Shown one piece after another: positions 1 to 10,652 of a stretch of DNA of 64,000 bases. The notes under the pieces are model-generated. The model was not told the origin of the DNA, ran no database searches, and saw nothing but the letters and a program-made list of their open reading frames with translations. A program made the position numbers and the translations under genes. The DNA lies in contig JAIGNY010002230.1 of the NCBI GenBank assembly GCA_020152595.1, positions 302,001 to 366,000 on the forward strand, given 5' to 3'. This DNA comes from Chiridota heheva. Its lineage: Eukaryota > Echinodermata > Holothuroidea > Apodida > Chiridotidae. How positions within the stretch are numbered: the stretch's first letter is position 1; each line of letters begins with the position of its first letter.

Positions 1-334
<334 letters not shown>

Positions 335-576
335 TACAACAAAATTAATTGAAGGAGCCGTAAGCAGATAAGGGGCCTACTCATATTCCTTGGGGCGATC
401 GCCATTCCCCCTACCTCCCCTCTGTGATCTGCGCCTATGTGTCTAATCCAAGTAAGGTCTAGCAGTAGGTCGTCTTAGTACTACCTTTTCATCTGTATAA
501 AAACGATAGTAAAAACCATTCAAAAATCCAAGATTTCTACATTCGCATGCATTGAAACAAATTCTCCAGCGCCGCC

Positions 577-1043
577 ATAATCAGTCCGGAAGCGTGCCTA
601 AAACACGAGATTATTGAAGTCATGCAGCAATATTGTTCAGATATTGTGATAAAATGTCATAGTTCATAATTTATGTACTTGAAATATTAAGAATCATTGT
701 GTTGATTTCAAAATGGCCGTTTCGCGCCTAAAAGCCTAGCTCTATTGTCTATTTGTTCTAATATTTCGAAAACGGCGTGATGAACATATCAAATGGGAGT
801 AGAAAAGTTGTAGCCATGACAGTAATGAAGGTATTTTCATGAGTTTGAAGTTGTCCCTAGCAAAGATATTTTTCCCAGGCGTATTTCAATTTGAAATATG
901 TAACAATGCATAAGGCTTTAACGTTAGGATAGCAAAGGACCATGGGGAATATCACAAAATGGCGGCTTTAATGTAGCAAAATGTTCCCAATGTTTTGGGA
1001 ACGTTTATGTTCCCATTAATAGGCATGCTGCCGGACTGATAAT
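577..1043 (+). mobile_element. Non-autonomous DNA transposon, CAGTYCGG family, copy 1
   Basis: The element proper runs 582-1038. It starts CAGTCCGGAAG and ends with the inverse CCGGACTG, and both sides carry the same 5-bp duplication ATAAT (577-581 and 1039-1043). It has no coding capacity. Its inner part (about 710-1000, with the motif GGCGCGAAAC inverted and a stretch around AAAATGGCGG) recurs in reverse orientation at 53,565-54,083 and 55,998-56,285. The ends and target duplications are read directly. The superfamily is not assigned: 5-bp duplications are known for Transib and for some hAT groups, but the CAGTYCGG terminus is not a match I can name. Confidence 0.85.
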
Positions 1044-1211
1044 ATGAACCTCGTTCGCGATCTTAATTTGTATCCCTGCCACTGGAGAACTATACAGATT
1101 GCTAGAAATCCACCACACATTTTACATACGTGTAATATGTAGTGGTATAGGCGAGTAGGCCTATGCCAATTTATTCATATTATTCAACGATCATATGAAT
1201 ATTCATTGCAG

Positions 1212-1477
1212 GTTTTGGTACTCTCAAGTTTCAATTGGAAGAAGCTAGCTGCACTAACATCGTATTTGAAACAAGATGTGTGTCAGCAGAAGAGCTCGAA
1301 CAGATGGATCCCACATACGCCAATAGCGTTGAGATACTTAAACAAAACGGTGTTACAATCAGTGACGTAAGCGCATGCTTCTGTGATGGTGATCTGTGTA
1401 ATGGAGCATCAGCAAAGACTGCGGGTCTAACCATCATACTATCTGCCATATTTGCTTTGTTTTTCAGCCGTTTCTAA
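1212..1477 (+). CDS. Terminal exon of a Ly6/uPAR (LU, three-finger) domain protein, probably GPI-anchored
   Basis: A splice acceptor (TTGCAG ending at 1211) opens an exon that reads in one frame to a TAA stop at 1475-1477. The split first codon implies a phase-1 intron, and there is no start codon of its own, so this is the last coding exon and earlier exons lie upstream or outside the window. The translation has spaced cysteines followed by CFCDGDLCN. This matches the closing C-x-C-x4-CN signature of LU domains, whose disulphides hold the three-finger fold. Directly after it comes a short linker and about 18 mostly hydrophobic residues (AGLTIILSAIFALFF) ending at SRF, typical of a C-terminal GPI-attachment signal. 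The inferred product is therefore a small secreted protein tethered to the outer membrane face. The specific ligand or function cannot be told from one exon. A secreted or single-pass version is the alternative. Confidence 0.75.
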
Positions 1478-1591
1478 CTTTCATAAAGATTTATCACTAC
1501 TGTTTATCGTCTCTTTGGTGGTGGTATTAAAGATAAGACACTCTTTTTTAAATTGTGAAGTCTATGAAGCTGTAACGTTAACAAGTCTAGA

Positions 1592-1597
1592 ATTAAA
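1592..1597 (+). terminator. Possible poly(A) signal ATTAAA for the Ly6-like gene
   Basis: The hexamer ATTAAA, the commonest variant of AATAAA, lies about 115 bp after the stop codon of the Ly6-like exon, a normal 3'UTR distance. In AT-rich DNA this hexamer is frequent by chance, so the call rests on position alone. Confidence 0.35.
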
Positions 1598-1769
1598 TAA
1601 TTTTACAACCTTTAAACATCCATGAAACCCCATGCTGCCGCTTTCAGACCAATCAAAATTCCTTTAAAAAAAGCTCCGAAGTATCAGGTATGTCATATTT
1701 GACAAAGGTTTAGGATTCCCCGTAAGCCACAGGAGAATACAAATTTCTCGTTTATCTTACAAGAACCCA

Positions 1770-2367
1770 TTAACCCATACTCTTCCAGCCCTTTTTTGAA
1801 AACACGTTTGTAGGCGGAGTCAAAGACGGGACACCCACAATGGCGATAATATCGCCGCGTGGTAGAGTAAGGGTAAAGCACAGGCTGATTATTAAAGGGT
1901 CCTCTGTCTTCCGAGCAGCAGAGTTGGGCTTGTTCCGCTGCAATGATCTGGTGGGCCACACACCGGGATCATGCTGCATATATTTTTGACTTGGCACATT
2001 TTCCCGCGGATACAATAACCCTTACTCTTCCAGAACGTTTTTGAAAACACGCTTGGAAGGCGGAGTAAAAGATGGGTACCCAAAACGGCGATAATATCGC
2101 CGCGTGGTAGAGTAAGGGTTAAGCACTGGCTGATTATTAAAGGGTCCTCTGTCTCCCGAGCAGCAGAGTTGGGCTCGTTCGCTTCAGTGATCCGGTGGGC
2201 CACACACCGGGATCATGCTGCATATATTTTTGAGTTGGCACATTTTCCCGCGGATACATTAACCCTTACTCTTCCAGAACGTTTTTGAAAACACGCTTGG
2301 GAGGCGGAGTAAAAGATGGGGTACCCAAAACGGCGATAATAACGCCGCGTGGTAGAGTAAGGGTTAA
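1770..2367. mobile_element. piggyBac-like MITE with internal 244-bp tandem repeats
   Basis: Three blocks of about 108 bp (1770-1877, 2015-2122, 2259-2367) begin with TTAA (degraded to ATAA in the second) then CCC(T/A)TACTCT, and end with AGAGTAAGGG then TTAA (degraded in the first). The blocks are separated by two copies of a spacer of about 137 bp, so the whole is a tandem repeat of period 244-245 bp. TTAA target sites with termini CCC...GGG are the hallmark of piggyBac elements. The blocks carry an internal palindrome around GGCGATAATATCGCC. No transposase is encoded, so it is a non-autonomous element, either tandemly amplified or built with internal repeats. Confidence 0.75.
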
Positions 2368-3342
2368 TGTAACAAATGAAACACATAATGACCGTTGATG
2401 TGGGTATCGCAAAGCAACATTTGTGGGTGTCATAACTGTGTGTCATTATACTTTGAGAATTTATTTGCACATTTAAACTGTTTAAATTTGTATCAAATAT
2501 TTCGAAAATCATATACTACAGTACTAATGATATGGCGTGTCATCAGTGGAGGGAAATATTGACTTTCGTAGGTGAACAACTGGTCAATCTGTTTGGGAAA
2601 AATGGCAAATATGTAGGCGTGTTTTGTCACTCGATTTTGGATTCTGTACACGTTATACGTCCCGAATTTATGAGCAAGCACGTGACTGAAGAATTGCATC
2701 TTATGAGTGATAATATCGATTATACTAAAAGGCAATAATTGTTACACAAACAGTCGTATACAAAAACGGAGCCCCCACTGGTTTTCAAGCATATTTGCAT
2801 TAGAGAAATTAAATCGGCTCTGAGGAGAATTAGGAATGGATCGAAATCATCACAATCTAAAAGGTCTTTATCCGACATCACCTATCACCAGATCATTGCT
2901 TATAATGAGCTAACAAGCTGAAAGACAATGACGGTGAAAACGCTACAAATAAGTTGGAAATTAAGCTTGATGAGGAATAGTTCTTGAGATGATTTCCATT
3001 CTACATGGCATTGTAAACGACTGTTCGATTTTCTAGATTACCTCCCCCCGCCCCGCCCACCCCTATTAAAAGGGGTTACTTTACCTTTATTGGTTTATTG
3101 AAATATGGAATTCTTCATACCCTTCGACCATTATTCACTAACGAGCCGCGAAGAAATGGGTAAAACTGCAGTCTCGCTTTCAAAACTATTAATTAATAAT
3201 AATAATAAATAATCAATAATGCAAATCAATTCCATATAAAATGTTGACATTATGAGCAGTCGCAGTTCTTCATATATTCATTATGCCAAGTATGAAGCAA
3301 ATCATATACAAAGTATACATACACACGCCAGCTTGACTATGT
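2368..3342. other. AT-rich non-coding stretch with two weak open frames
   Basis: No recognisable gene. Two adjacent plus-strand open frames (2532-2738, 68 codons; 2739-2921, 60 codons) have ordinary amino-acid composition, but I recognise no domain, and both are short enough to be chance. Positions about 3186-3215 hold an imperfect AAT run. Confidence 0.4.
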
Positions 3343-3881
3343 CAGTTCAGAAGATTCTCTTCTTCAGAAGAAAATTATTTTCCCCCGAAGAGGGGAAATT
3401 TCAGACCACATTTTGAAGATTACCCATGATGCCTCTAATAAAACATCGTAACGCTATGGCACAAAACTTGTGTGGGTTGTAGAAATGTTATAGCCAAGTA
3501 GGTCAATTTCATTTTTGCATTTTCAAAATCTTTACTTATCTATCTACAAATTATCCGGTTCCCCAAATGGATATCCACCACGCCGTTTAAGAGATATTTA
3601 TTGACAAACTTACAAATTCTGGCCTGTTTTCGCTAGGGATTATCGGAGTAAAGCAGACACCATCCAGTACCATACAAGAAAGAGAATGTCCATTGCACAA
3701 ACAGGTATGCACACAAGGCAGCATGGTCACTTTGCACATACAATGACCGCATATAAGCTAAATAAAAACCTTAGGTCAAAGCACTTGTAAATGGAAATCC
3801 GGAAGTTACATAATTTACATAGGTTTTCCCCTCTTAGGAAAAAAACATTTTTTCTCCTGCACAGGGGAATCTCCCGAACTG
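3343..3881 (-). mobile_element. Non-autonomous DNA transposon, CAGTYCGG family, copy 2
   Basis: Starts CAGTTCAGAAGATTC and ends with the inverse of CAGTTCGGGAGATTC. The flanks TATGT and TATAT are an imperfect 5-bp duplication. The inner motifs CCATGATGC (about 3425) and CCACGCCGTTT (about 3578) are shared with the copies at 53.6 and 56.0 kb in the same order, which fixes its orientation. It does not code for protein. Confidence 0.75.
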
Positions 3882-4106
3882 TATATACGTTGGTTCCCCT
3901 AACATCACTTTCAGAATCGTCACCATATGATCTAGCTAATGGTGCCTCTGAATTGTCATCAGTTTGGCATAAGCAGGTGCTATTTACTTATAGTGATCAT
4001 AAGTAATGAAACATTGACATGTCTATCTTGTATGATACAGAGAAGTAGAACTGAACACCTGCTGTTATATCTTGTTCTGTTCATGTTCGGATGTCCCAAC
4101 TTGTTA

Positions 4107-4667
4107 TTAAAGGAATATTCCCATGTTTTTCGTAACCTTTCATAAGAAAAAAGAAAAATATTAGAAAGCATTTAGTACAAAAATCATGTTGATATCTTAT
4201 TCCTACCAGGAGATATTCAAACTTTAAGATTCACTATTAATACATGCCAATAAACGAATAGGAAAAGGCTCAGTATGACATCACAGCAACACATTCTCCC
4301 ACAAAGTTGATGTATTCATTAAAATCTATCATCCTTTTTTATTAGTAAAGCCTGCTGGAAAAATAAATCAATCAAAGTTAGGTATTTATATACATTGCCA
4401 AATATACCCTTCTTCTGGAAAATTGTTTTTAATCATTCCGAAAGAACCAATTAACATTCAAAGAAATACATAACCATTTGCAATGGAAATTGCCTCTATG
4501 ACATCATCAAACACGAATTCATCATACTGTACAAAAACTTTTAAATACAATTGGGAAATCTTTAAAAACCCATATCTCCTAAACAGAATACGATATCAAC
4601 CCTATTTTTGTGCCAAATTAGCTCTAAAAGTAAAATTTTACAGAAATCCATGGGATTATTCCTTTAA
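4107..4667. mobile_element. MITE with TTAA target site and AGGAATA termini
   Basis: TTAA at 4107-4110 is followed by AGGAATATTCCCATG. The right end carries the inverse, CATGGGATTATTCCT, followed by TTAA (4664-4667). Inverted similarity continues inward for over 100 bp, for example around AAAAATCATGTTGATATC near 4180 and its inverse near 4590. TTAA duplications with AGG termini fit the Kolobok superfamily, known for TTAA sites and RGG ends. A short open frame at 4483-4701 lies inside the right arm and is a by-product. Confidence 0.8.
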
Positions 4668-5010
4668 AATGACTGGTGTAGAAAGTCTACTACATGAGTA
4701 AGGCCAGAGGTTTTAAAGGCCTCCATTTATCTTTTACAATCAAACCTTTGCCACAAAGATTTAAGGAAATAGCTTGAATCTTCACAGATTTAACTTGACC
4801 TGACAGCCAATGAACATGTAGGAGGGAAAGACGTTAAGAGTTTGTCACTTTTGTTACAATCGGTCATTTTTAAGGCCATTTTTTCTAATTAAATAACATT
4901 TGACATGTTTTATAGGAAGGTAAATTACATGTACTTTACTATATTATATTTTTGGATCTACTCATATATCGAATGACTGTAAGACACAAAATCTCAGGAT
5001 TAAAATGTTG

Positions 5011-5360
5011 ATTGTATACAAATAGGTTAGCACTTTAACAGGAATGTCTTAAGAGAATAAGATTCAAATGAGCATGATACAGAGACAATATTCAGAAAGA
5101 ACCAACGTTATTTCACTTTCTCACTCGAAACTTTCAAATATGAATTAAATTTTCTTAAATACATTCAGTGTTGTTTTAATTCTTTAAAATTATAAGCAAA
5201 ACGAAATTCTGTTTTTTCCCTTTTTAATTGAAGTTGAGGAACACATGATAGTTTTAAAAAGGTTTGATCCGTTGTCACAAATAGTTTGATTTCAGTCAAT
5301 TGTATACAAACAGGTTAGCACTTTAACCTGGAACGACTTAACAGAATAAGGTTTCGAATA
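5011..5360 (+). repeat. Direct repeat of about 60 bp, spacing 287 bp
   Basis: The stretch containing GGTTAGCACTTTAAC occurs near 5023 and again near 5310. Matching sequence extends on both sides (TTGTATACAAA before, ACTTAACAGAATAAG or AGAGAATAAG after). The sequence between the two is AT-rich and otherwise featureless. Confidence 0.7.
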
Positions 5361-5394
5361 CTTTGTTTACCATATGTTCCTTTTATTGTCCTTT

Positions 5395-5852
5395 TATAAC
5401 AATCCGGGAGATCTCCTAAACTTCATCTCCAAGAAGTAGGAGATAGAAAAGCTATAGGGCCCGCCATTACGCGATATTACTAAAAATGCCGCTATGCTCT
5501 CCCATAGACGTAGTGTGCGAATCAAATTTAAAACTGTTGGGAATTTGTTCTAGGCTTTAGCACAACATGGGAAATGAGTATAAAGTTACTGTAAGAGTTA
5601 ATGAACAAAAACGTGCTGCTTCAAGAAATTTCACTGTTTAGATTTCGAAAAATTTGGCTCGAAAAAGTCCCGACCTTTACCTGAATTCTTCAATGACTTA
5701 AATGTAGAAGAACAAATACTAGGCCTCTAGGTATCTTTACATAAAGATTTAAGAAAAATGCGTTGATAATGGCTTCAAGTAATTGAAACACCCAAATGTC
5801 ATCTCCATAAAAATAGATTTCCTACTTTAAGGAGATCTCTCGGACTGTATAA
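5395..5852 (-). mobile_element. Non-autonomous DNA transposon, CAGTYCGG family, copy 3
   Basis: The element is 5400-5847. Its ends CAATCCGGGAGATCTCCT and AGGAGATCTCTCGGACTG are inverse with two differences. The flanks are a perfect 5-bp duplication TATAA (5395-5399 and 5848-5852). It is 448 bp long, non-coding, and more divergent internally than the other copies. Confidence 0.85.
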
Positions 5853-6930
5853 GATGATCATGACTGTTTTCTAAATTAATCTCGTAAATCTAAACCTGCA
5901 AACTACTTATATGCACTACGAAAATTACCTGCATTACGAAAATGGTGCAAAAAAGGCACCTGCTTGGGAGGCACACATACACCCATACACGTTTAGACCC
6001 TACAACTGGTGGCATATCCATAATCCTATATAACTGGTGACCAGTCACCCATACATGTGTAGACCCTACAACTGATGACGTGGGCGTAATCCAAAATAAC
6101 TGGTGACCAATCAAGATACAACACACACATGGGATGGCGGTAGTAGGAAATTAGGTTACACCCGTATTTTTAACTTATCCTATCTAACAGGTGACATGTA
6201 CCGAAATGCAAAAATACTGAACTAGAGTAGTGTTTAGTCATAATAGTTTTGAAACATCCATCTTTTAGAACTAAAACAACCGAGGACGTCATCGGTTGTG
6301 TGCGTGTCATCGCTTTAAAGGTGTGTAAACATACGAATGTCGTCAGTTGGAGGGCCTAAAAATATTCACACACACATACACACACACACAAACTTTTGAT
6401 ACGTGAAGTCGGCTTGTACCTCAGGCACCGTACTAGTCCATATTTGTCTCAAAATTAACGCATAGGCCAATATAATTCTTACCCCAATTTGTATTGAATT
6501 TTGGCAATTTATGGGGCATTCAAGTTGAAATGCTCATATCTACATGTCGAGGAGCTTTCAGGGGCTTCAGATTCCGGGGCATCTGGTCACGCTTTGAGAT
6601 CAGTGGCCCTGCTGGTGTCACTGATACTGCCAGCAAATTTCAGTTTGTACCTCCTCTTTTTTAAATTCACAGGTCTGGAGCGCCCCATTAGATAAAAATA
6701 AAATATATAGTTGTTTTATGAATATGGATGTGACATAACCTCACACACCTGTATTTTCTCTGTAATTTAAATGACAGGTATTTAAGTCCAACAGTGGCGC
6801 ATTATATAGCTAGCTAGCTTCCAAGTAGTGTGTGTGGGAGGGGGCGGGGATCTAAGATTGTGTTATTTTATGGTAATGTGAGGACTCCGATCTTTCATCT
6901 CTTGCACCTATTGAGTCGTCATTGTTTGCA
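5853..6930. other. Non-coding stretch with a 66-bp duplication and a CA tract
   Basis: No gene seen. Positions 5980-6111 are two tandem copies of a 66-bp unit starting CACCCATACA. Positions about 6366-6394 are a short CA microsatellite. Small open frames here show no recognisable domain. Confidence 0.6.
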
Positions 6931-7480
6931 TCAGTCAGTTCGGGAGCAGCCCGAAAAACTGGGTACTTTGAAATACCTAAAAAATTGGGTACTTTTATGC
7001 TTTACGTCATCGCATGAGCCTGCACATTTGACTAGCCCACACTAAACATGGGGTTTCTCATTTTCCGCTCCGGATTGTCCAAAATTTTACTGGATATCCT
7101 GAAATTTTGGAGACGGATAGTAAAAAGAATAGATATTCAAAACTTTTTGCCGCTGCTTTTTGAAATTCATTGTCGTTTTAAGAAAATGAACAAAACAGAC
7201 TACCCATAATCTGTTTTATTCATTTTCTCAAAAAAGCGACTGTAAATTTAAAAAAGCAGGGGCAAAAAGTTTTGAATATCTATTTACTATCCGTCTCCAA
7301 AAATTTCAGGATATTCATTGAAATTTTAAACAATCCTGAGCGGAAAATGAAAAACCCCATATGATAAGCGTGGGCTAGTCAAATATGTAGGCTCATGCGA
7401 TGACGTAATACATAAAAGTACCCAATTTTTTGGGAATTTTAAAGTACCCAATTTTTCGGGGCTGCTCCCGAACTGTCAGT
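6931..7480. mobile_element. Foldback (long inverted repeat) DNA element with 5-bp duplication
   Basis: The element spans 6936-7475 (540 bp). It begins CAGTTCGGGAGCAGCCCGAA and ends with its near-perfect inverse. Almost the whole element is two inverted arms of about 250 bp: GACTAGCCCAC near 7030 pairs with GTGGGCTAGTC near 7370, and TCATCGCATGAGCC near 7008 pairs with GGCTCATGCGATGA near 7390. Both flanks are TCAGT (6931-6935 and 7476-7480). The terminus CAGTTCGGGAG and the duplication length tie it to the CAGTYCGG family. A transcript through it would form a long hairpin. Confidence 0.9.
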
Positions 7481-7587
7481 AGTTTAAATCAGGTCCGTAA
7501 TTCTCCTTCACAAAGTAGGGGACATAATTATGAGACCAACATTTTTCGCTCAGTGTTTTTCAAAAGCTTATGTATTTTTAAATTGAA

Positions 7588-7613
7588 AATAATAATAATA
7601 ATAATAATAATAA
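7588..7613. repeat. AAT trinucleotide microsatellite
   Basis: Eight to nine AAT units in a row. Nothing else is seen in the surrounding 7,481-7,759 stretch. Confidence 0.9.
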
Positions 7614-8432
7614 TTGAAATTTAGATTCTGCCGGAAAGTGTGTGTGGGCAGGTGGGGAGGGGAAGTCTCCATATTTCACAGGCATTACGGCCCTGGTTTT
7701 GATAATCCAAATCGTTTTTGGTGAAATGAATATTTCGTTAAAGTCGAATTGTTATTGCTCTCAGACTTCCGTTTCCCCAGCTGATTTACCTGTCAACTGC
7801 CTGAGCCGTTTACATGCTGCATAAGCGTATAAACCCGATTTTTTTATTCTCAACTTGCTGCTGTAGATGACCCACGGGCATAGCAAAAAAATATTCCTCT
7901 TCTCTCGCTTCATCCCTGGCCCTGTTTGGATGGCATCCAAGGCCCTACCAATTGAATTTGATCCAAGCCAGGGCCGTAATTCCTGGAAATTTAAGATACA
8001 CATTACGTTTGTGAAAAACAGTGTTGGGAAAGATTGTTGGGGGAAATATTTGCATAATTTATTCAAATAATGCCTCAAAATGGTCATTTGGTAATCCATC
8101 TTGATGGAACAAAATTTTCTTTCAATTTAGCTCAAGATGTTGCTTCCTGTCCATGGAACTTTGAGTCATAGTAATGATATGAAATTATTTGTTCAAAAGT
8201 TAGCCATGGTAATATTACGGAAGGTTGTAAGGTGCATGCATGGCAGCTAATTCGTGTAAGCGTATGTGTATTAACAGGTATGGTGATGGGGATGCACCTT
8301 CTCGACTACCTTACTTACGCCGGGCAAAGCCGATGCAGCAGCAATGGGTAGGTGGGCAGCGAACCGATTCGTTTAATCCCTAAAATGGCCATTCTGTCAA
8401 AAGATGTTGTGACAATGGGAAAGAAAACAATT

Positions 8433-8673
8433 TTAAAGGTGGACTAGATCCATATGTCAGGGCGTCTTGTCGTAAATTTTCAAATATTCATTGACCCTGT
8501 TTTACCTCCCATAGTTATAAATTGATATTGTTTATGAATCTCTGATTGCTACTTCGTATATGAAATTGGTGTTAGAGAAGTTTCGAAGCTCTCCACGACG
8601 TTTAAAAAGCTTTGCAGAATATTTGTGAGTCTGAAAAATTGTGTCCTCACTTTTCGGTGTAGTGCCCCTTTAA
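8433..8673. mobile_element. Short MITE with TTAA/AGG termini nested in a larger repeat
   Basis: TTAA (8433-8436) then AGGTGGACTA, and at the other side TAGTGCCCCT then TTAA (8670-8673). The same termini occur at the matching places of the copies at 44.58-44.76 kb and 46.75-46.97 kb, so this insertion preceded the spread of the larger repeat. Confidence 0.6.
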
Positions 8674-8737
8674 CATAATTGATTGAGATTACATGGGGTC
8701 ACGATGTATGTGTGAAATGTCAATGAATGTATGGAAA

Positions 8738-8870
8738 GGGAGTTTAAAAAGCCAAAGACGCGGGAAATTTTGATATTTGTTATTCTGGATTTGATCATGG
8801 CACTTTGGAGCGTCTTGAAGCTTTCTGTCTACAGGCGGAGGAAATCAAGCTCTTAGAAAAGGTAATTAAT
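8738..8870 (+). repeat. Module of about 140 bp ending in AAAGGTAAT, copy 1
   Basis: The module runs from AATGTCAATGAATG through GACGCGGGAAATTTTGATAT and TTCTGGATTTGATCATGGCA to CTTAGAAAAGGTAAT. Related copies lie at 9,345-9,470, 11,540-11,720, 11,735-11,875, 44,335-44,560 (reverse) and 46,575-46,720 (reverse). No long frame is shared by the copies. Confidence 0.65.
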
Positions 8871-8873
8871 GTT

Positions 8874-10104
8874 TTAATATTTTATTATTATAGCATATTA
8901 TCTAAGAAAGACTGATTTATCATGCTTATTCATGTTTGTTTGTTTTTTCTAAAAGAAGCTTGACACACTATTTAAGTACAATTTTGAGTGTTAATTTAAA
9001 ACTATTGACAAATATTCAACATTCTAATTGTACAACCTTTAATTCTCCTGGCAGCCTGGGCTGGTTTTCCTTTCCCCTACCGTATTTTGAAAATCCTATA
9101 GAATAACGGTAGGAGTATTAATCCTATAGAATAACGGTAAGAGTATTCAAAAAATGTACACAGGTTTGCGGTTATACCTAAATCAATATAGTTTTTAATT
9201 TTCTAAGCGCATAGAAGTTTAGCGGAATAAAGACAAACTGATAAAACGGAGAAAAAAAAGAAGTCTAAATAAAAATCCAGTTTCTACTGTTGTATAGCGA
9301 TTTACCGCTTTTTTTTTTTGTTTCATTCCTTTTCAGAGACGCCTTGCTGAGGCAATGTCAATGAATGCAGGCATGGGAAATTTTGATTTCTTCTGATTCT
9401 GGATTGAAGCTTGCTGTCTATCAAGCAGTCAGACAGGAAAATCGACCTCTACCAAAAAGGTACTCGATGCTTAATTCTTACCTTTCTTACCAAGGTTGAG
9501 GTAAGTAAGTCTTGTAGGCATGTTACCTTCCCTCTACAGATCATGGCCTGCAGTCTTAATTGCGGACAGATTTTACAAACACTTCAAACATGTATTCATT
9601 TGTTATTATTAGGACAGTAGCCATGACTTTTCGTTAGATGGGAGGGGGAAGGGGGGGGGGGGGAATGCAGAAGGATTTTACGAGGGGCACTTAGGCAGAT
9701 TATGCATATACCCTTGTGTTATATTTATTTGTTTGATGCCTTCGCAGGGGAGAAGACGGTCCCTGTGCCGTATACTTGCTGCGGGCCTGGTTATTATGCA
9801 AATATAATCTAATAACTATTTACCACATTAATTTTTTTTTTTTAAGTTTAAAAAACTATCAAAAGTGTAATTCTGATTAATGAAGGATTGTTGACAAATT
9901 TTCCCTGTTTTGACATAGTGAAGAATATATAGTGGCGAACAATATATGACGAATATGCATTATCAATGTTTTAATGCAAATTACCACGGTTTAGAAATAT
10001 CTGCATTTCGTACTTGTGCCATTTCTTGATTATAATTTACAGTTTATCTAATTATAAAAATCGATGGCAAGATGATTCACAATATCGAACAATATAACAT
10101 GTGA
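8874..10104. other. Non-coding stretch with a 28-bp duplication and a module copy
   Basis: No gene seen. A 28-bp unit (AATCCTATAGAATAACGG and following) is duplicated at 9092-9147. A second copy of the 140-bp module lies at 9,345-9,470, ending at CAAAAAGGTACT. A G-rich run is at about 9630-9663. Confidence 0.5.
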
Positions 10105-10652
10105 TTAAAGGATTGTAGATCAAGGTTCAAGCAAGAGAACTTCAAAAGAAAGAAAATGGTAAAAAAAACATTCACAAATCTTATTCCGTTAAGGAGATAG
10201 GCTATTCAGGTTTGAAGCTCTTGTAAAATCTATATAAAAAAGACTATTGTATATACAGATTTGACGGAACTTGAATATCTCCTTAAAGGAACATGACTTG
10301 TCCTTCTCCTTAAAAATTTGTTCCAGCAAATCATAACCACACACTTACAATAGCAAATAGTGAGACTACTTTATCTTAATTAAAATGACCACACAATAAG
10401 GACTTCATCCATTGCTAATCTGATATTCAGCACCAACTTCCACAACAACTAAGGTTTTCAGAATAAAGAAAATAAAGAGTAAAAATCTGACCCGACCTGG
10501 TTATTTATCAGATCGGGTCTGACTATTTGAAACTTTAAGGAGCAGAGCAACTAATGAATAAAATGTTTGAATGCTTTTTTTACCATTTTGTTTCCTTTAA
10601 AATCCTCTTTCACATAAGATGAATATGCTTGACCACTGAACTAAACCTTTAA
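10105..10652. mobile_element. MITE with TTAA target site and AGGATT termini
   Basis: TTAA (10105-10108) then AGGATTGTAGATCAAGG. The right end reads the inverse CTTGACCACTGAACTAAACCT then TTAA (10649-10652). The inner inverted parts match through AAAATGGTAAAAAAAACATTC near 10,155 and its inverse near 10,575. Partial copies with the same ends are at 50,233-50,480 (left end) and about 43,550-43,650 (right end). It is Kolobok-like by target site and terminal AGG, and does not code for protein. Confidence 0.78.

Larger units (their letters stand above)
7760..8870 (+). repeat. Long interspersed repeat, inverted partner of 46,570-47,835
   Basis: The segment matches 46,570-47,835 in reverse complement over its full length, with many small differences. 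Anchors include GAGCCGTTTACATGCTGCAT near 7802 against its inverse near 47,795, CTTACAACC/GGTTGTAAG near 8225 and 47,175, and GCAAAGACGCGGGAAATTTT-type sequence near 8755 and 46,665. It does not code for a recognised protein. An older or composite transposable element is the simplest reading, or an inverted segmental duplication. Confidence 0.75.

Noticed and set aside
7761-8099. 112-codon minus-strand open frame
   Set aside because: Sits in a long interspersed repeat; the inverse copy at 47.5-47.8 kb does not keep the frame.
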